NCBI GenBank assembly: GCA_038321965.1
Contig: JBBQFL010000004.1
Location: 1-64,000, forward strand
Reading direction: 5' to 3'
Origin: UKL13-2 sp038321965
GTDB taxonomy: Bacteria; Pseudomonadota; Gammaproteobacteria; Burkholderiales; Usitatibacteraceae
Length of the DNA: 64,000 nt
Positions 23,298 through 32,489 of the stretch are shown one piece after another. Below the pieces are notes generated by a model that did not search any database, was not told the DNA's origin, and worked only from the letters and a program-made list of their open reading frames with translations. The position numbers were made by a program, and so were the translations under genes. How positions within the stretch are numbered: the stretch's first letter is position 1; every line of letters starts with the position of its first letter.

Positions 23298-23867
23298 CTA
23301 TCCGGTCTTGGCCGGTGAAAACGCTGCTTTTAGATAATAAAACATTGACCAAATCGTCAGGACAGCAGCGACCCAGATGAGGATTCGGCCGGTGATTCGA
23401 CAATCAATCGCTCCGAACAGAAGTCCATCGTAGAGCAAAAAAGGTATCGCGACTAGCTGTGATACGGTCTTCACCTTTCCTAACATCGATACAGCTACAT
23501 TTTTGGATTGTCCCAACTGCGCCATCCACTCGCGCAATGCAGAAATGGTGATCTCTCTGCCGATAATTATAAGGGCGACAATTGCATCTGTACGGCCTAG
23601 CTCGACGAGGACGATCAGCGCCGCAGCTACCATCAACTTGTCGGCGACCGGATCAAGAAACGCGCCAAATGCCGACATTTGATTCAGCTTGCGCGCGAGA
23701 TAGCCATCGAACCAGTCCGTGATCGCCGCAGCCACGAAAATAGAGGTCGCGATGATATTCGCCTGGTGTTGCGTAAGCCAAGTGTCGTCAACATAAAGCA
23801 CTGCAACGAACAGTGGGATTGCAGCGATGCGCAGCCACGTCAGAATGTTGGGAAGGTTCAAATTCAC
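23298..23867 (-). CDS. pgsA: CDP-diacylglycerol-glycerol-3-phosphate 3-phosphatidyltransferase
   Basis: A 189-residue integral membrane enzyme that makes phosphatidylglycerophosphate, the first committed step to phosphatidylglycerol and cardiolipin. The CDP-alcohol phosphotransferase signature is intact near residues 60-85: DWFDGYLARKLNQMSAFGAF followed by LDPVADK. Several hydrophobic helices follow. Start is GTG at 23867. It lies 17 nt after uvrC, with which it is probably co-transcribed, as in E. coli. Confidence 0.95.
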   Translation of the reverse strand: MNLNLPNILTWLRIAAIPLFVAVLYVDDTWLTQHQANIIATSIFVAAAITDWFDGYLARKLNQMSAFGAFLDPVADKLMVAAALIVLVELGRTDAIVALIIIGREITISALREWMAQLGQSKNVAVSMLGKVKTVSQLVAIPFLLYDGLLFGAIDCRITGRILIWVAAVLTIWSMFYYLKAAFSPAKTG

Positions 23868-23884
23868 ATTGACATTCTAACTGT

Positions 23885-25714
23885 TCATCCACGCAGTTCG
23901 TTGTAGATCGTCTCGGCCATCGCACGGCTGATGCCTTCGACATTGGCGAGATCGTCAATGCCAGCTGCGGCTACTCCCTGCAGTCCGCCAAACTGAGCCA
24001 AAAGTGCCTTGCGACGTTTCGGACCCACGCCAGCTATGTCCTCCAGCCGTGACGTGTTGCGTTTCTTCGCGCGTTTGGCACGGTGTCCAGTCACCGCAAA
24101 GCGATGCGCCTCGTCACGAATTTGTTGAATCAGGTGAAAGCCTCCGTGGTCTTTGGGCAAGTGCAACTCGTGACGGGTGTTACCGAAAATCAGTGTCTCC
24201 AGTCCTGGCTTTCGCTCTTCCCCCTTTGCAACACCGAGTAGTTGAATTTCGTTAAGGCCCAATTCGCTCATGATTTCTTCAGCGATGCCGAGCTGACCTT
24301 TGCCGCCGTCAATCAAGACCAGGTCCGGCCTAGGTCGCAGATCATTTGGATTTTCAGGCTGCTCCGCAAGCTTTTTATAGCGACGCAACAAGACGTCGCG
24401 CATGGCTGCGTAATCGTCGCCGGGCGTGATACCAACAATGTTGAACAACCGATATTGTGAAGGTTGCATGGCACCTTGATCAAACACGACACAAGACGCC
24501 ACGGTCGCCTCACCCATGGTGTGAGAGATGTCGAAGCACTCGACGCGTTGCAGGTTGTCCATTTGCAGCGCTTCTCTCATCAACGCCAATCGCTTTTCAT
24601 GCGACGCCGTCTCCGCTAATCTTTGTTCGATGGCGAAGCTCGCATTTTTGGTGGCCATTGCTATCCAGTTCTTGCCTTCTCCGCTAGGTCTGGTCACGAT
24701 CACCACTCGGCGGCCGGCAGTTTCTGAAAGTGTTTCCTGCCATTCGCTGGTATCTAATTTGCCGTCCAATATCAGCTGTGCCGGCGGTGTTAGCGCGGCA
24801 TAGTGCTGCTCAATGAAGGCGCCAACAATAGTCTGCAGATCCGCATCCGCGGCGTTGACCGGGAAAAGACTTTTGTCGCCGAGATGGCGTCCGCCCCGAA
24901 TCATCACCAGATTTACGCACCAGGTGCCAGCAACTTCCTGCGCAGCAATGACATCGACATCGCGTTCACTCGATGATTCGACAAATTGCTTTGTGAGTAC
25001 GCGTTGCATCGAACGGATTTGATCGCGAAATCTTGCGGCCGCCTCGAATTGAAGCGCCGTCGCTGATTCTTCCATCTTACGGTTCAACTGATCCAGTACT
25101 TCGGTTTCTTTACCTTGTAAGAAGAGCTCAGCGTTTCCGATATCACGTTCATAGCTTTGCTTGTCAATCAGGCCGACGCATGGCGCTGAACAGCGACCAA
25201 TCTGATGTAGCAAGCACGGACGGGAACGATGAGCAAAAACGGTGTCGTCACAGGTGCGTAACTTGAAGACCTTTTGTAGATGATGCAGTGTGTCGCGTAC
25301 GGCCCATGTCGACGGGAATGGGCCGAAATACCGATTTGGCTTTATATGCGCTCCGCGGTAAAAACGAATCTGCGGAAATGTATGACCAGTGACCAAGATA
25401 TATGGGTAGCTCTTGTCATCCCGGAAAAGTACGTTGTAGCGAGGTGAGAGTGACTTGATGAGATTGTTTTCAAGTAGCAACGCTTCAGACTCGCTACGCG
25501 TGACGGTCGTTTCGATTGCAGCAATGTGCGACACCATTAGCGCAGTACGCGGGCTTGCATGCTGCTTCACAAAATAGGACGAGACGCGTTTCTTCAGATC
25601 CCTTGCCTTGCCAACATAAATGACAACGCCCGAAGCGTTTTTCATCCGGTAAACGCCCGGCAAACCTGGCAACTGGGCGACCAGCGATTTAGGATCGAAC
25701 TTAGCTTCGCTCAC
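23885..25714 (-). CDS. uvrC: Excinuclease ABC subunit C
   Basis: A 609-residue protein that makes both incisions in nucleotide excision repair together with UvrAB. An N-terminal GIY-YIG domain (PGVYRMKNASGVVIYVGKAR), a UVR helix pair (EVLDQLNRKMEESATALQFE), the RNase H-like domain (RVECFDISHTMGEATVASCV, RPDLVLIDGGKGQL) and a C-terminal helix-hairpin-helix pair (EDIAGVGPKRRKALLAQFGG) are present. GTG at 25714 is chosen as start: it gives the usual UvrC length, whereas the longer frame would read through the palindrome at 25751-25774. Confidence 0.95.
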   Translation of the reverse strand: MSEAKFDPKSLVAQLPGLPGVYRMKNASGVVIYVGKARDLKKRVSSYFVKQHASPRTALMVSHIAAIETTVTRSESEALLLENNLIKSLSPRYNVLFRDDKSYPYILVTGHTFPQIRFYRGAHIKPNRYFGPFPSTWAVRDTLHHLQKVFKLRTCDDTVFAHRSRPCLLHQIGRCSAPCVGLIDKQSYERDIGNAELFLQGKETEVLDQLNRKMEESATALQFEAAARFRDQIRSMQRVLTKQFVESSSERDVDVIAAQEVAGTWCVNLVMIRGGRHLGDKSLFPVNAADADLQTIVGAFIEQHYAALTPPAQLILDGKLDTSEWQETLSETAGRRVVIVTRPSGEGKNWIAMATKNASFAIEQRLAETASHEKRLALMREALQMDNLQRVECFDISHTMGEATVASCVVFDQGAMQPSQYRLFNIVGITPGDDYAAMRDVLLRRYKKLAEQPENPNDLRPRPDLVLIDGGKGQLGIAEEIMSELGLNEIQLLGVAKGEERKPGLETLIFGNTRHELHLPKDHGGFHLIQQIRDEAHRFAVTGHRAKRAKKRNTSRLEDIAGVGPKRRKALLAQFGGLQGVAAAGIDDLANVEGISRAMAETIYNELRG

Positions 25715-25750
25715 TATTGAGCTCGTCACCAAACGGAGAGATGAAATGAC

Positions 25751-25774
25751 AAGGGCACGGAATTCCGTGCCCTT
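25751..25774. terminator. Palindrome between efp and uvrC
   Basis: A perfect 24-bp palindrome with arms AAGGGCACGGAA/TTCCGTGCCCTT. It lies after the efp stop and before the uvrC start on the minus strand, so it probably limits read-through. There is only a weak T run (TTGTCATTTC), so termination may be partial. Confidence 0.55.
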
Positions 25775-25806
25775 CAATAATACTGCAACTCAAAGTACGG
25801 TCAAAC

Positions 25807-26361
25807 CTATACTCTGCGACGATATTCGCCAGTGCGCGTGTCGATTTCAATTTTGTCGCCACTTTCACAAAATAAAGGGACCGAAACTTTGAAATTGGTC
25901 GGTTTGATCGTCGCTGGTTTTAACACTTTTCCGGACGTGTCACCACGCACCGCTGGTTCGGTTTCAATTTCGCGAACAACAGACGTTGGCAGCTCTACGG
26001 ATATCGCCTTGCCGTCATAAAAAATGACGTCGCAGGCCATTCCGTCATCGAGGTAGTTTAGCGCTTCACCCATATTTTCGCCTTCCACTTCGAACTGATT
26101 GTATTCGCCGTCCATGAAGACATACAGCGGATCCGAAAAATATGAGTAGGTGACCTCTTTACGCTCCAGCTGAACGACATCGAACTTATCATCAGCTTTA
26201 TAGACAGTTTCCATGCCTGACGACGTCAACAGATTCTTGAATTTCATCTTTACAACGGCGGCGTTTCGCCCACCTTTGCTGTATTCGGCCTTCAATACGA
26301 CCATCGGATCTTTGCCGACCATCACGACGTTGCCGGCGCGGAGTTCTTGAGCGATTTTCAT
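25807..26361 (-). CDS. efp: Elongation factor P, arginine-32 type
   Basis: A 184-residue EF-P that relieves ribosome stalling at polyproline. The three domains are complete: KOW-like N-terminal part, OB middle (YKADDKFDVVQLERKEVTYS) and C-terminal OB domain ending KIEIDTRTGEYRRRV. The tip of the modification loop is YSKGGRNAA with Arg at position 32, the residue that EarP glycosylates with rhamnose; EF-Ps modified by EpmA carry Lys there. The earP gene is the next upstream gene, 60 nt away, in the same direction. Confidence 0.96.
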   Translation of the reverse strand: MKIAQELRAGNVVMVGKDPMVVLKAEYSKGGRNAAVVKMKFKNLLTSSGMETVYKADDKFDVVQLERKEVTYSYFSDPLYVFMDGEYNQFEVEGENMGEALNYLDDGMACDVIFYDGKAISVELPTSVVREIETEPAVRGDTSGKVLKPATIKPTNFKVSVPLFCESGDKIEIDTRTGEYRRRV

Positions 26362-26421
26362 TATTAATCCTGAAACTTGGTGAGATAGTAGGTTTGCGGG
26401 ACAATTGAACCCGACAAAGCC

Positions 26422-27507
26422 CTATATTTTAATATTATTTTGATAAAAACTCAATAAGTTAGCCGCCAAATCAGGCATTTGCGCGAGTTTGGATGACCAG
26501 TCCCTTGCATGAATCTGCAAGTCGGGCAGATGTTCGTAAAAGCCATTCCAAGCGGTCTCGATGTGCTCAATGTCCTGTGCGTTCCAAGCCCGCCAAAGTT
26601 CACGAACAGCCCCCGCTGACTCGGATGTCATTCCCTCGCAATAGAGCAATAAAAATGCATCCAGCTTTCTCCAATGTGCGCCGTCACTTTGGGGATATAT
26701 ATGCCAAACAAAGGGTTTTGATGCCCATTGTGCGCGCAAGAATGAGTCCTCTCCACGGACGAACAATACGTCGTGTCGCCAAAGCAAATGATCAAACTGA
26801 CGCTGATCAACGAATGGAATGATTTCCAATACGAGAGCAGATCCGCAGCCTTCAAATTTGCCGACGACCCTTGCGGCCAAGGCTCCATCGGGTACGGTGC
26901 ATTGGACAGTCGCTGCAGACTTGGCGATCGCGCGAATCAAATTTTCGCTGCCTGCATTGTCATAGCCGAACAGGAAAACACTTAGCCTCTCCAATTTGCG
27001 TGGAGTCGAATTTGCTGCACAGTCTTCGAGCAAGTTTCGCTCTCGAATCAGGCCTCCCGTCGTTGGCAGAAATCCGGGAAAGAAAAAGTGTTTTACAAGC
27101 GGATATTTTGGGTGCGGCGAAGGCAGCAAATGGTAGCCGCCAACCCAGGGCTCTGCGGTCAAGTATTCGAGATTCACCCAGACCGGCGGTGACGCTGCCA
27201 CCAGCATCATTGCAACGTATGATTCTGGCAGGTGGACTGCGAATGCTTCGATGACGAGCCGCGCTGGAATGATGTCATGTGCGCCATCCCACATGATCAC
27301 CTGGACATCGCAAATCTCCTGTTGCGTTAGAGACGCGTCAACATTTGGCTCTATTCTGGCGAAGCTGTGCAAGTTATCGACGATCAGGCGCACCTGTACG
27401 TCGTGTTCCTGCGTTAGCTGGCGGGCGAGCCGCCAAGTTACGCCAATATCGCCAAAATTATCGACGACGCGACAAAAAATATCGCAGGTAATCCCAACGG
27501 GATTCAA
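26422..27507 (-). CDS. earP: EF-P arginine rhamnosyltransferase EarP
   Basis: A 361-residue GT-B glycosyltransferase (formerly DUF2331) that transfers rhamnose from dTDP-rhamnose to Arg32 of EF-P. The N-terminal signature CDIFCRVVDNFGDIGVTWRL contains the catalytic Asp region, and the C-terminal nucleotide-sugar site DVLFVRGEDSFLRAQWASKP is clear. The start is TTG at 27507, overlapping the nagZ stop as TTGA, so it is coupled to nagZ translation. Next to efp, it forms the expected functional pair. Confidence 0.95.
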   Translation of the reverse strand: MNPVGITCDIFCRVVDNFGDIGVTWRLARQLTQEHDVQVRLIVDNLHSFARIEPNVDASLTQQEICDVQVIMWDGAHDIIPARLVIEAFAVHLPESYVAMMLVAASPPVWVNLEYLTAEPWVGGYHLLPSPHPKYPLVKHFFFPGFLPTTGGLIRERNLLEDCAANSTPRKLERLSVFLFGYDNAGSENLIRAIAKSAATVQCTVPDGALAARVVGKFEGCGSALVLEIIPFVDQRQFDHLLWRHDVLFVRGEDSFLRAQWASKPFVWHIYPQSDGAHWRKLDAFLLLYCEGMTSESAGAVRELWRAWNAQDIEHIETAWNGFYEHLPDLQIHARDWSSKLAQMPDLAANLLSFYQNNIKI

Positions 27508-28544
27508 GTCGACGCAGATGCAACATGCGCAATTACAGCTGTACGTGCGGCTATGTAGCGGGCATCGCTATCTGCTGTGGCCGATGCGAGCATTTGACTT
27601 ATGCGCTCACTCAAGTCAGATGTTGGAACAATGCCTTCAGCCGTGAGGCCACTCAGCAATTCGTCGGCGAGGGCCGGATTATTACAAAGGAGCACCACGT
27701 CGCAGCCAGCGTTTAACGCGGCTAGAGCACGTTGGGTCACGTTGCCAGCGACAGATGCGGCCTCCATAGACAGGTCATCGCTGAATATCAAGCCCTCAAA
27801 ACTAAGCTGTACGCGCAGCACGTCCTGAAGCCATTTTGCCGAGAAACCTGCCGGGTTTGGATCGACCTGTGGATAAATCACATGAGCGGGCATGACAGCA
27901 CTCAGACCTTCTCTCGCCAGCTTGGAGAAAGGGATCAAATCACTCCGCTCGATTTCAGCAAAACTCCTGTCATCAATGGGTATCGCATGGTGCGAATCCG
28001 CTCTTACAAAACCATGTCCAGGAAAGTGCTTGCCAACAGATCCCATCCCTGCACCCGCAAGTCCGGAAATCAGCGCTTTTCCCAATTCAGCGACGACGGC
28101 CGGATCACTGTGAAAAGCGCGGTTTCCAATGACGCCGGATTCGCCCCAGTCGAGGTCCAGCACTGGCGCGAAGCTAAAATCTAATCCATGCGAAATAAGC
28201 TCGGTAGCGATAACACAACCAACATTCTCCGCTAACTGCCGACCACTTTCCGGCGAGCGATCCCACAACTGCCCAAGTGTTCGCATCGGTGGGATGGTAG
28301 TAAAGCCATCACGGAAGCGCTGCACCCTCCCCCCCTCATGATCGACTGCAATAGGCAATTTAGGCTCGCGCAACGCATGAATTGTCGAGGTCAATTGCCG
28401 AAGCTGTTGAGGAGATACAAAGTTGCGAGCAAACAAGATCACGCCGCCTATCAGCGGATGACTTAGGCGACCTATATCGTCGTCGCAAAGCTCAAGGCCG
28501 ACGACATCGGCCATCACAGGCCCGAGTGGAATATTGAGAGTCAT
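27504..28544 (-). CDS. nagZ: Beta-N-acetylglucosaminidase NagZ (GH3)
   Basis: A 346-residue cytoplasmic enzyme of peptidoglycan recycling that removes GlcNAc from anhydro-muropeptides, products that can induce AmpC beta-lactamase in some bacteria. Family marks: IAVDHEGGRVQRFRDGFTTI, GKHFPGHGFVRADSHHAIP (catalytic His-Asp dyad region) and LIFSDDLSMEAASV with the nucleophile Asp. Length is normal. The ATG overlaps the acpS stop by four bases; the stop overlaps the earP TTG start. Confidence 0.95.
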   Translation of the reverse strand: MTLNIPLGPVMADVVGLELCDDDIGRLSHPLIGGVILFARNFVSPQQLRQLTSTIHALREPKLPIAVDHEGGRVQRFRDGFTTIPPMRTLGQLWDRSPESGRQLAENVGCVIATELISHGLDFSFAPVLDLDWGESGVIGNRAFHSDPAVVAELGKALISGLAGAGMGSVGKHFPGHGFVRADSHHAIPIDDRSFAEIERSDLIPFSKLAREGLSAVMPAHVIYPQVDPNPAGFSAKWLQDVLRVQLSFEGLIFSDDLSMEAASVAGNVTQRALAALNAGCDVVLLCNNPALADELLSGLTAEGIVPTSDLSERISQMLASATADSDARYIAARTAVIAHVASAST

Positions 28545-28921
28545 GATTTTTCGAGAACAACAAACGCCATGGCTTGTTCCGTTTCGTCTGTAATTGAAAT
28601 GTGGGAGTGAACAATCTGTTTCATAGCAAGCACTCTCTGTAGTGCATCGCTAGTTACAATCTGAGGCTTACCAAGCGGGTCGTGCGTGATCCGGATGTCA
28701 TGCCAACCGACAATTTCCCCAATGCCTGTTCCAAATGCTTTTGAGAAGGCTTCCTTCGCGGCAAAACGTTTCGCCACGAAGCGGGCAGGTTGCGAAGACT
28801 TGGCGTATTCGACAACTTCGACTTCACTGAGTATGCGATGCAGGAAACGATCGCCAAAACGAAATAGCGCACCTTCGATGCGCTTGATATTTACCAGATC
28901 GGCACCGATACCGAATATCAA
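28541..28921 (-). CDS. acpS: Holo-[acyl-carrier-protein] synthase
   Basis: A 126-residue 4'-phosphopantetheinyl transferase for fatty-acid ACP. Signature residues: GIGADLVNIKRIE at the N-terminus (Asp for Mg/CoA) and RFVAKRFAAKEAFSKAFGTG (Glu for Mg, Lys for CoA). The start is TTG at 28921 overlapping the pdxJ stop as TTGA. It is distinct from the Sfp-type enzyme at 47440, which would serve the NRPS-like protein. Confidence 0.95.
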   Translation of the reverse strand: MIFGIGADLVNIKRIEGALFRFGDRFLHRILSEVEVVEYAKSSQPARFVAKRFAAKEAFSKAFGTGIGEIVGWHDIRITHDPLGKPQIVTSDALQRVLAMKQIVHSHISITDETEQAMAFVVLEKS

Positions 28922-29655
28922 ATTTGTACCGTCGCGGCCGCACGGTATCGTCTCACCGTCTCGGTTAATCCGTGTTCTAGTGCATCCGCGATCAGAGCAT
29001 GCCCAATCGACACTTCATCTAAGAATGGTATGGCATGAACAAAGGCTGGCAAGTTCTCCAGGTTGAGGTCATGGCCGGCGTTGACGCCTAGCCCCACCGA
29101 CCTTGCCGCCTCCGCCGCGGCAACGTATTCGTTTAGGACGACAGTATGCTGGTTTGTTCCATATGCCAGCGCATATGGCTCGGTATACAGCTCTACTCTG
29201 TCAGCGCCCAGCGACTCTACGTCTTTCATTGCATCGGGCAACGGATTCATGAAAAGACTTACGCGAACGCCAAGCGATTTAAGCTCGGCAACAACTGGCG
29301 CCAAACGATGTGCATCCTTTTGCATGTCCCAGCCGTGGTCGGAAGTAAACTGTTCACTTTCATCGGGTACAAGTGTGCATTGGTGTGGTCTTACGGTGCG
29401 TACAAAATCCAGTAAATTGTGAAACGGATTTCCTTCGATATTGAATTCAATTAACGGTGTCATTTTCAGCATTTCTGCCAGCTCGGTAACATCTTGTTCG
29501 CGAATGTGTCGTCCGTCCGGCCTCGGATGTACCGTAATACCGTCTGCACCTGCGGTTATTACGAGGCTGGCCGCACGCAAAATGCTCGGTATCCCCAGCG
29601 CACGCGTGTTTCGTAACAGCGCTATTTTGTTCAAGTTGACGCTTAGCTTGGCCAT
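28918..29655 (-). CDS. pdxJ: Pyridoxine 5'-phosphate synthase
   Basis: A 245-residue TIM-barrel enzyme that condenses 1-deoxyxylulose 5-phosphate and 3-amino-2-oxopropyl phosphate in de novo vitamin B6 synthesis. Motifs: LSVNLNKIALLRNTR, GADGITVHPRPDGRHIRE (His), FNIEGNP (Glu), VTLVPDE-like CTLVPDESEQ, and GLGVNAGHDLNLENL (His). Start ATG at 29655; 19 nt after recO. Classical recO-pdxJ-acpS order. Confidence 0.96.
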   Translation of the reverse strand: MAKLSVNLNKIALLRNTRALGIPSILRAASLVITAGADGITVHPRPDGRHIREQDVTELAEMLKMTPLIEFNIEGNPFHNLLDFVRTVRPHQCTLVPDESEQFTSDHGWDMQKDAHRLAPVVAELKSLGVRVSLFMNPLPDAMKDVESLGADRVELYTEPYALAYGTNQHTVVLNEYVAAAEAARSVGLGVNAGHDLNLENLPAFVHAIPFLDEVSIGHALIADALEHGLTETVRRYRAAATVQI

Positions 29656-29674
29656 GGCGCGAATTGTAACTGTT

Positions 29675-30490
29675 TCAACGCATTTCCCGGATCAACTGGC
29701 GGGTATGCAGTACCTTGTCGCCGAGCAAGTGATTGATCAACATTCGCATCAATTGTTTCGATTGCAGCTGCGTTTGCGGATCGCGATAGTCACTGCAAGA
29801 TATATCCATCAGTGTCTTCCCCCGCAACTGTAAACTCGTCGTACCAGGTGGTTCATGGGACGCCGCGGCAATCCGCAGTGGTCCACGCTCAACCAAATAG
29901 AGATACTCATGCTCCGCGCAAATTGGAGCATGACAATCCACCTCGCCATGCAACTGCAGCGCATAGCCGAGTTCCTGCAACAATGAAACTTCAAACTGTC
30001 TCAGGATCGGTGCAATTTCGCGCGCGGACTTCTTATCCGCAGTCAATGTTGCAAGTAGCGCGATCGTATTGGCATACGCGTCAAACAATTGCTCGTGCGG
30101 GTCTTCCCGAGTTGCAAGTTTCAACACGAGCTCGTTGACGTAAAACGCGGAAAGCAATGCTGCTCCCGAGAGTTGGGGGAGAATCTGCTCCTGTTCTGCG
30201 GTCTTCAGTGTCTTCATTTCGCTTTTGCCAAACCAGTCCAGCGAAAGTCCTTGAAATGGGTTCAATATTCCCCTAAGCGCGCCGTGAGGCCGCTTCGCGC
30301 CTTTGGCAACCAATACGACACGACCGTGCAATCGCGTGAAGGCTTCAACGATCAGGCTGGTTTCACGATAAGCATAGGTGTGCAATACAAAGCCTGAATC
30401 GGATTCGCCCACCGACTGTCTCACGCGTTTAGGGGCAACCGTTGAAGCCTTGGGCAGCACTAACCCATCAGAAAGGTCACTCATAACCAT
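29675..30490 (-). CDS. recO: DNA repair protein RecO
   Basis: A 271-residue RecO that loads RecA with RecR at gaps. An N-terminal OB fold (GFVLHTYAYRETSLIVEAFT, GRVVLVAKGAKRPHGAL) is followed by a helical C-terminal domain. The cysteines of the zinc site found in some RecO proteins are only partly present (C...C...H). The start lies inside the end of era (14-nt overlap), and ATG at 30484 is an alternative. About 25 residues before the OB fold are poorly conserved in this family. Confidence 0.93.
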   Translation of the reverse strand: MVMSDLSDGLVLPKASTVAPKRVRQSVGESDSGFVLHTYAYRETSLIVEAFTRLHGRVVLVAKGAKRPHGALRGILNPFQGLSLDWFGKSEMKTLKTAEQEQILPQLSGAALLSAFYVNELVLKLATREDPHEQLFDAYANTIALLATLTADKKSAREIAPILRQFEVSLLQELGYALQLHGEVDCHAPICAEHEYLYLVERGPLRIAAASHEPPGTTSLQLRGKTLMDISCSDYRDPQTQLQSKQLMRMLINHLLGDKVLHTRQLIREMR

Positions 30491-31364
30491 ATTGGCGAAT
30501 CAGGGCACCGTCATCCGCCCAGCCCTTCTTCACGCGGACCCAAAGCTCCAGATATACCTTGCATCCAAAGCTTGCTTCCATTTCTTTGCGAGCGTCAGTG
30601 CCGATACGCTTGAGGCGTTCACCCTTTTCACCAATGAGAATTGCTTTTTGGCTGGTTTTTTCAACAACGATGCTGGCGAAGATTCGCCTGAGCTCTCCGA
30701 CTTCTTCATATTTGTCGATCATGACATTCGCCGCATACGGCAATTCGTCGCCCAGTTGCCGGAAGACTTTTTCGCGGATGAATTCAGACGCCATAAATCG
30801 CTCTGAACGGTCGGTAAACTCCTCAGCGTCGTGGCTCGCGGGTGCGACCGGTAGGTACGTACGTATGACCTTTTTCAGTTCATCCAGCGTCTGCTTTTCC
30901 TTCACGCTGGTCGGCACCATCGCCACAAAATTTCCCTTGGACTGAATCTCTTGCAGAAATTTCAGAAGCTTGCCCTTTTCCTTCACGCGATCACATTTGC
31001 TGATGACAAGGATTAGATGTGCACTATTCGCCGCTTGCTGCAGAACCTGTGCATCGGCATCCGAAAAACGAAGTGCTTCAACGATTGCCACGACTACATC
31101 GGCATCGATGACAGTTTGACTGACAGTACGGTTAAGGACACGATTGAGCGCATTGTCATGCGTTTTCTGAAACCCAGGCGTATCGAGGAAAAGAAACTGC
31201 GCAGTCGCATCGGTCAAAATGCCTGTAATTCGATGTCGTGTCGTTTGCGCCTTATTGGACGTAATGCTAATTTTCTGGCCGACAAGATGATTTAGTAGCG
31301 TCGACTTTCCCACATTTGGACGGCCAATAATCGCGACTGTGCCACAACGAAATTCAGCATCCAT
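30477..31364 (-). CDS. era: GTPase Era
   Basis: A 295-residue ribosome-assembly GTPase binding 16S rRNA. G1 is GRPNVGKS (residues 14-21), G3 DTPGF, G4 SKCD (the usual NKxD with Ser and Cys in place of Asn and x), and the C-terminal KH domain includes ILIGEKGERLKRIGTDARKE. It overlaps rnc by 11 nt and recO by 14 nt, the usual rnc-era-recO coupling. Confidence 0.96.
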   Translation of the reverse strand: MDAEFRCGTVAIIGRPNVGKSTLLNHLVGQKISITSNKAQTTRHRITGILTDATAQFLFLDTPGFQKTHDNALNRVLNRTVSQTVIDADVVVAIVEALRFSDADAQVLQQAANSAHLILVISKCDRVKEKGKLLKFLQEIQSKGNFVAMVPTSVKEKQTLDELKKVIRTYLPVAPASHDAEEFTDRSERFMASEFIREKVFRQLGDELPYAANVMIDKYEEVGELRRIFASIVVEKTSQKAILIGEKGERLKRIGTDARKEMEASFGCKVYLELWVRVKKGWADDGALIRQYGYE

Positions 31365-32067
31365 TTTTCTTGCCTTTGGGTGATGTTCTCACCGCAACAA
31401 TAGCGGACAGCTCCGCCAGAGCCAAAGCTGCAGCCTCCTGCTCAGCCAAGCGACGACTGCTCCCACGTCCAAAAGTCTTCACTTCGAAAGATGCGACCTC
31501 GCATTCAACATTAAAAAGTTGTCGATGTGATTCGCCTTCTACACTCGTTACGGAATATTGCGGCAGCGGCATCCGCTTCCCCTGCAACCACTCCTGCAGC
31601 CCTGTTTTGGCGTCTTTCACCGGCTTCGCATTTCGAGTGGCTTCAATGCATGGCGCAAATAACCGTTGCACGACCCGAGTTGATGAATCGAAGTCAGAGT
31701 CCAGCAAAATGGCACCCAGAATCGCTTCAAGTGCATCGGCAAGTATCGATGGCCTGTGCGCGCCACCTGTCTTTAGTTCACCATCGCCCAATCGCAATAA
31801 CTGTCCTAGTCCGAGTTGCGCAGAAATTTCGGCAAGTACAGTCTGATTCACGAGATTTGCACGAAGGCGGCTCAATTCACCTTCGGACATCGTGGGAAAC
31901 TCTTCAAAGACCAAGCGGGCAATACAGCAATTGAGCACGCTGTCACCGAGGAACTCCAGTCGCTCGTTATGAACAGCGCCGAAGCTTCGGTGGGTCAATG
32001 CCTGACCAAGCAAAGAAGCGCCAGCAAATTTGTAGTCGAGCTTCCGCTCCAGCTCGCTTTGCGTCAT
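31354..32067 (-). CDS. rnc: Ribonuclease III
   Basis: A 237-residue double-strand RNase that processes rRNA precursors and mRNAs. The catalytic signature NERLEFLGDSVLNCCIARLV is intact, the second acidic site is ADALEAILGAILLDSDFD, and the C-terminal dsRNA-binding domain ends with RGSSRRLAEQEAAALALAEL. Start ATG at 32067. The C-terminus overlaps era. Confidence 0.96.
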   Translation of the reverse strand: MTQSELERKLDYKFAGASLLGQALTHRSFGAVHNERLEFLGDSVLNCCIARLVFEEFPTMSEGELSRLRANLVNQTVLAEISAQLGLGQLLRLGDGELKTGGAHRPSILADALEAILGAILLDSDFDSSTRVVQRLFAPCIEATRNAKPVKDAKTGLQEWLQGKRMPLPQYSVTSVEGESHRQLFNVECEVASFEVKTFGRGSSRRLAEQEAAALALAELSAIVAVRTSPKGKKNGC

Positions 32068-32082
32068 TTTACGGGCTAGTGG

Positions 32083-32463
32083 CTAGCCATCTTTCGAGCT
32101 CACACTGAAATCAACCAACAGCGTATATCCTGTAAATAGCCCGACTCTATGTTGCCATGTCGCAACGACGACAGTTTCTCCCCCTTCTTTTGTTATCTCA
32201 AGATCATCCCCGGTGACGGCCTGGATGTTATCGATGACTGCGCGGCGATTAAAACTCTTGCGAATATCAGTAACTGTACCGCTCTTTACTTCCTCGCCTT
32301 TTGCCATCGCAGCCACTACTTTTTTCACCGAAAAAAATTCGAGATAGACTGGCACTAGCTTCAAACCGAGCAACAACACAACAGCAGCGACCGCAAAAAT
32401 GAACATCAAGCCAATAAACCCAATGCCCCGCTGGCGCTGAGGACTTCTATTCAGTGTTTTCAT
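32083..32463 (-). CDS. DUF4845 membrane protein
   Basis: A 126-residue protein with a short basic N-terminus (NRSPQRQRGIG), one membrane helix (FIGLMFIFAVAAVVLLLGLK), and a periplasmic part (YLEFFSVKKVVAAMAKGEEV). It fits DUF4845, a family found between lepB and rnc in betaproteobacteria. The N-terminus resembles a type IV pilin-like leader. Function unknown; the location suggests an envelope role. Confidence 0.85.
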   Translation of the reverse strand: MKTLNRSPQRQRGIGFIGLMFIFAVAAVVLLLGLKLVPVYLEFFSVKKVVAAMAKGEEVKSGTVTDIRKSFNRRAVIDNIQAVTGDDLEITKEGGETVVVATWQHRVGLFTGYTLLVDFSVSSKDG

Positions 32464-32489
32464 GCATTCCTCGCAGCCGAAATAAATTC

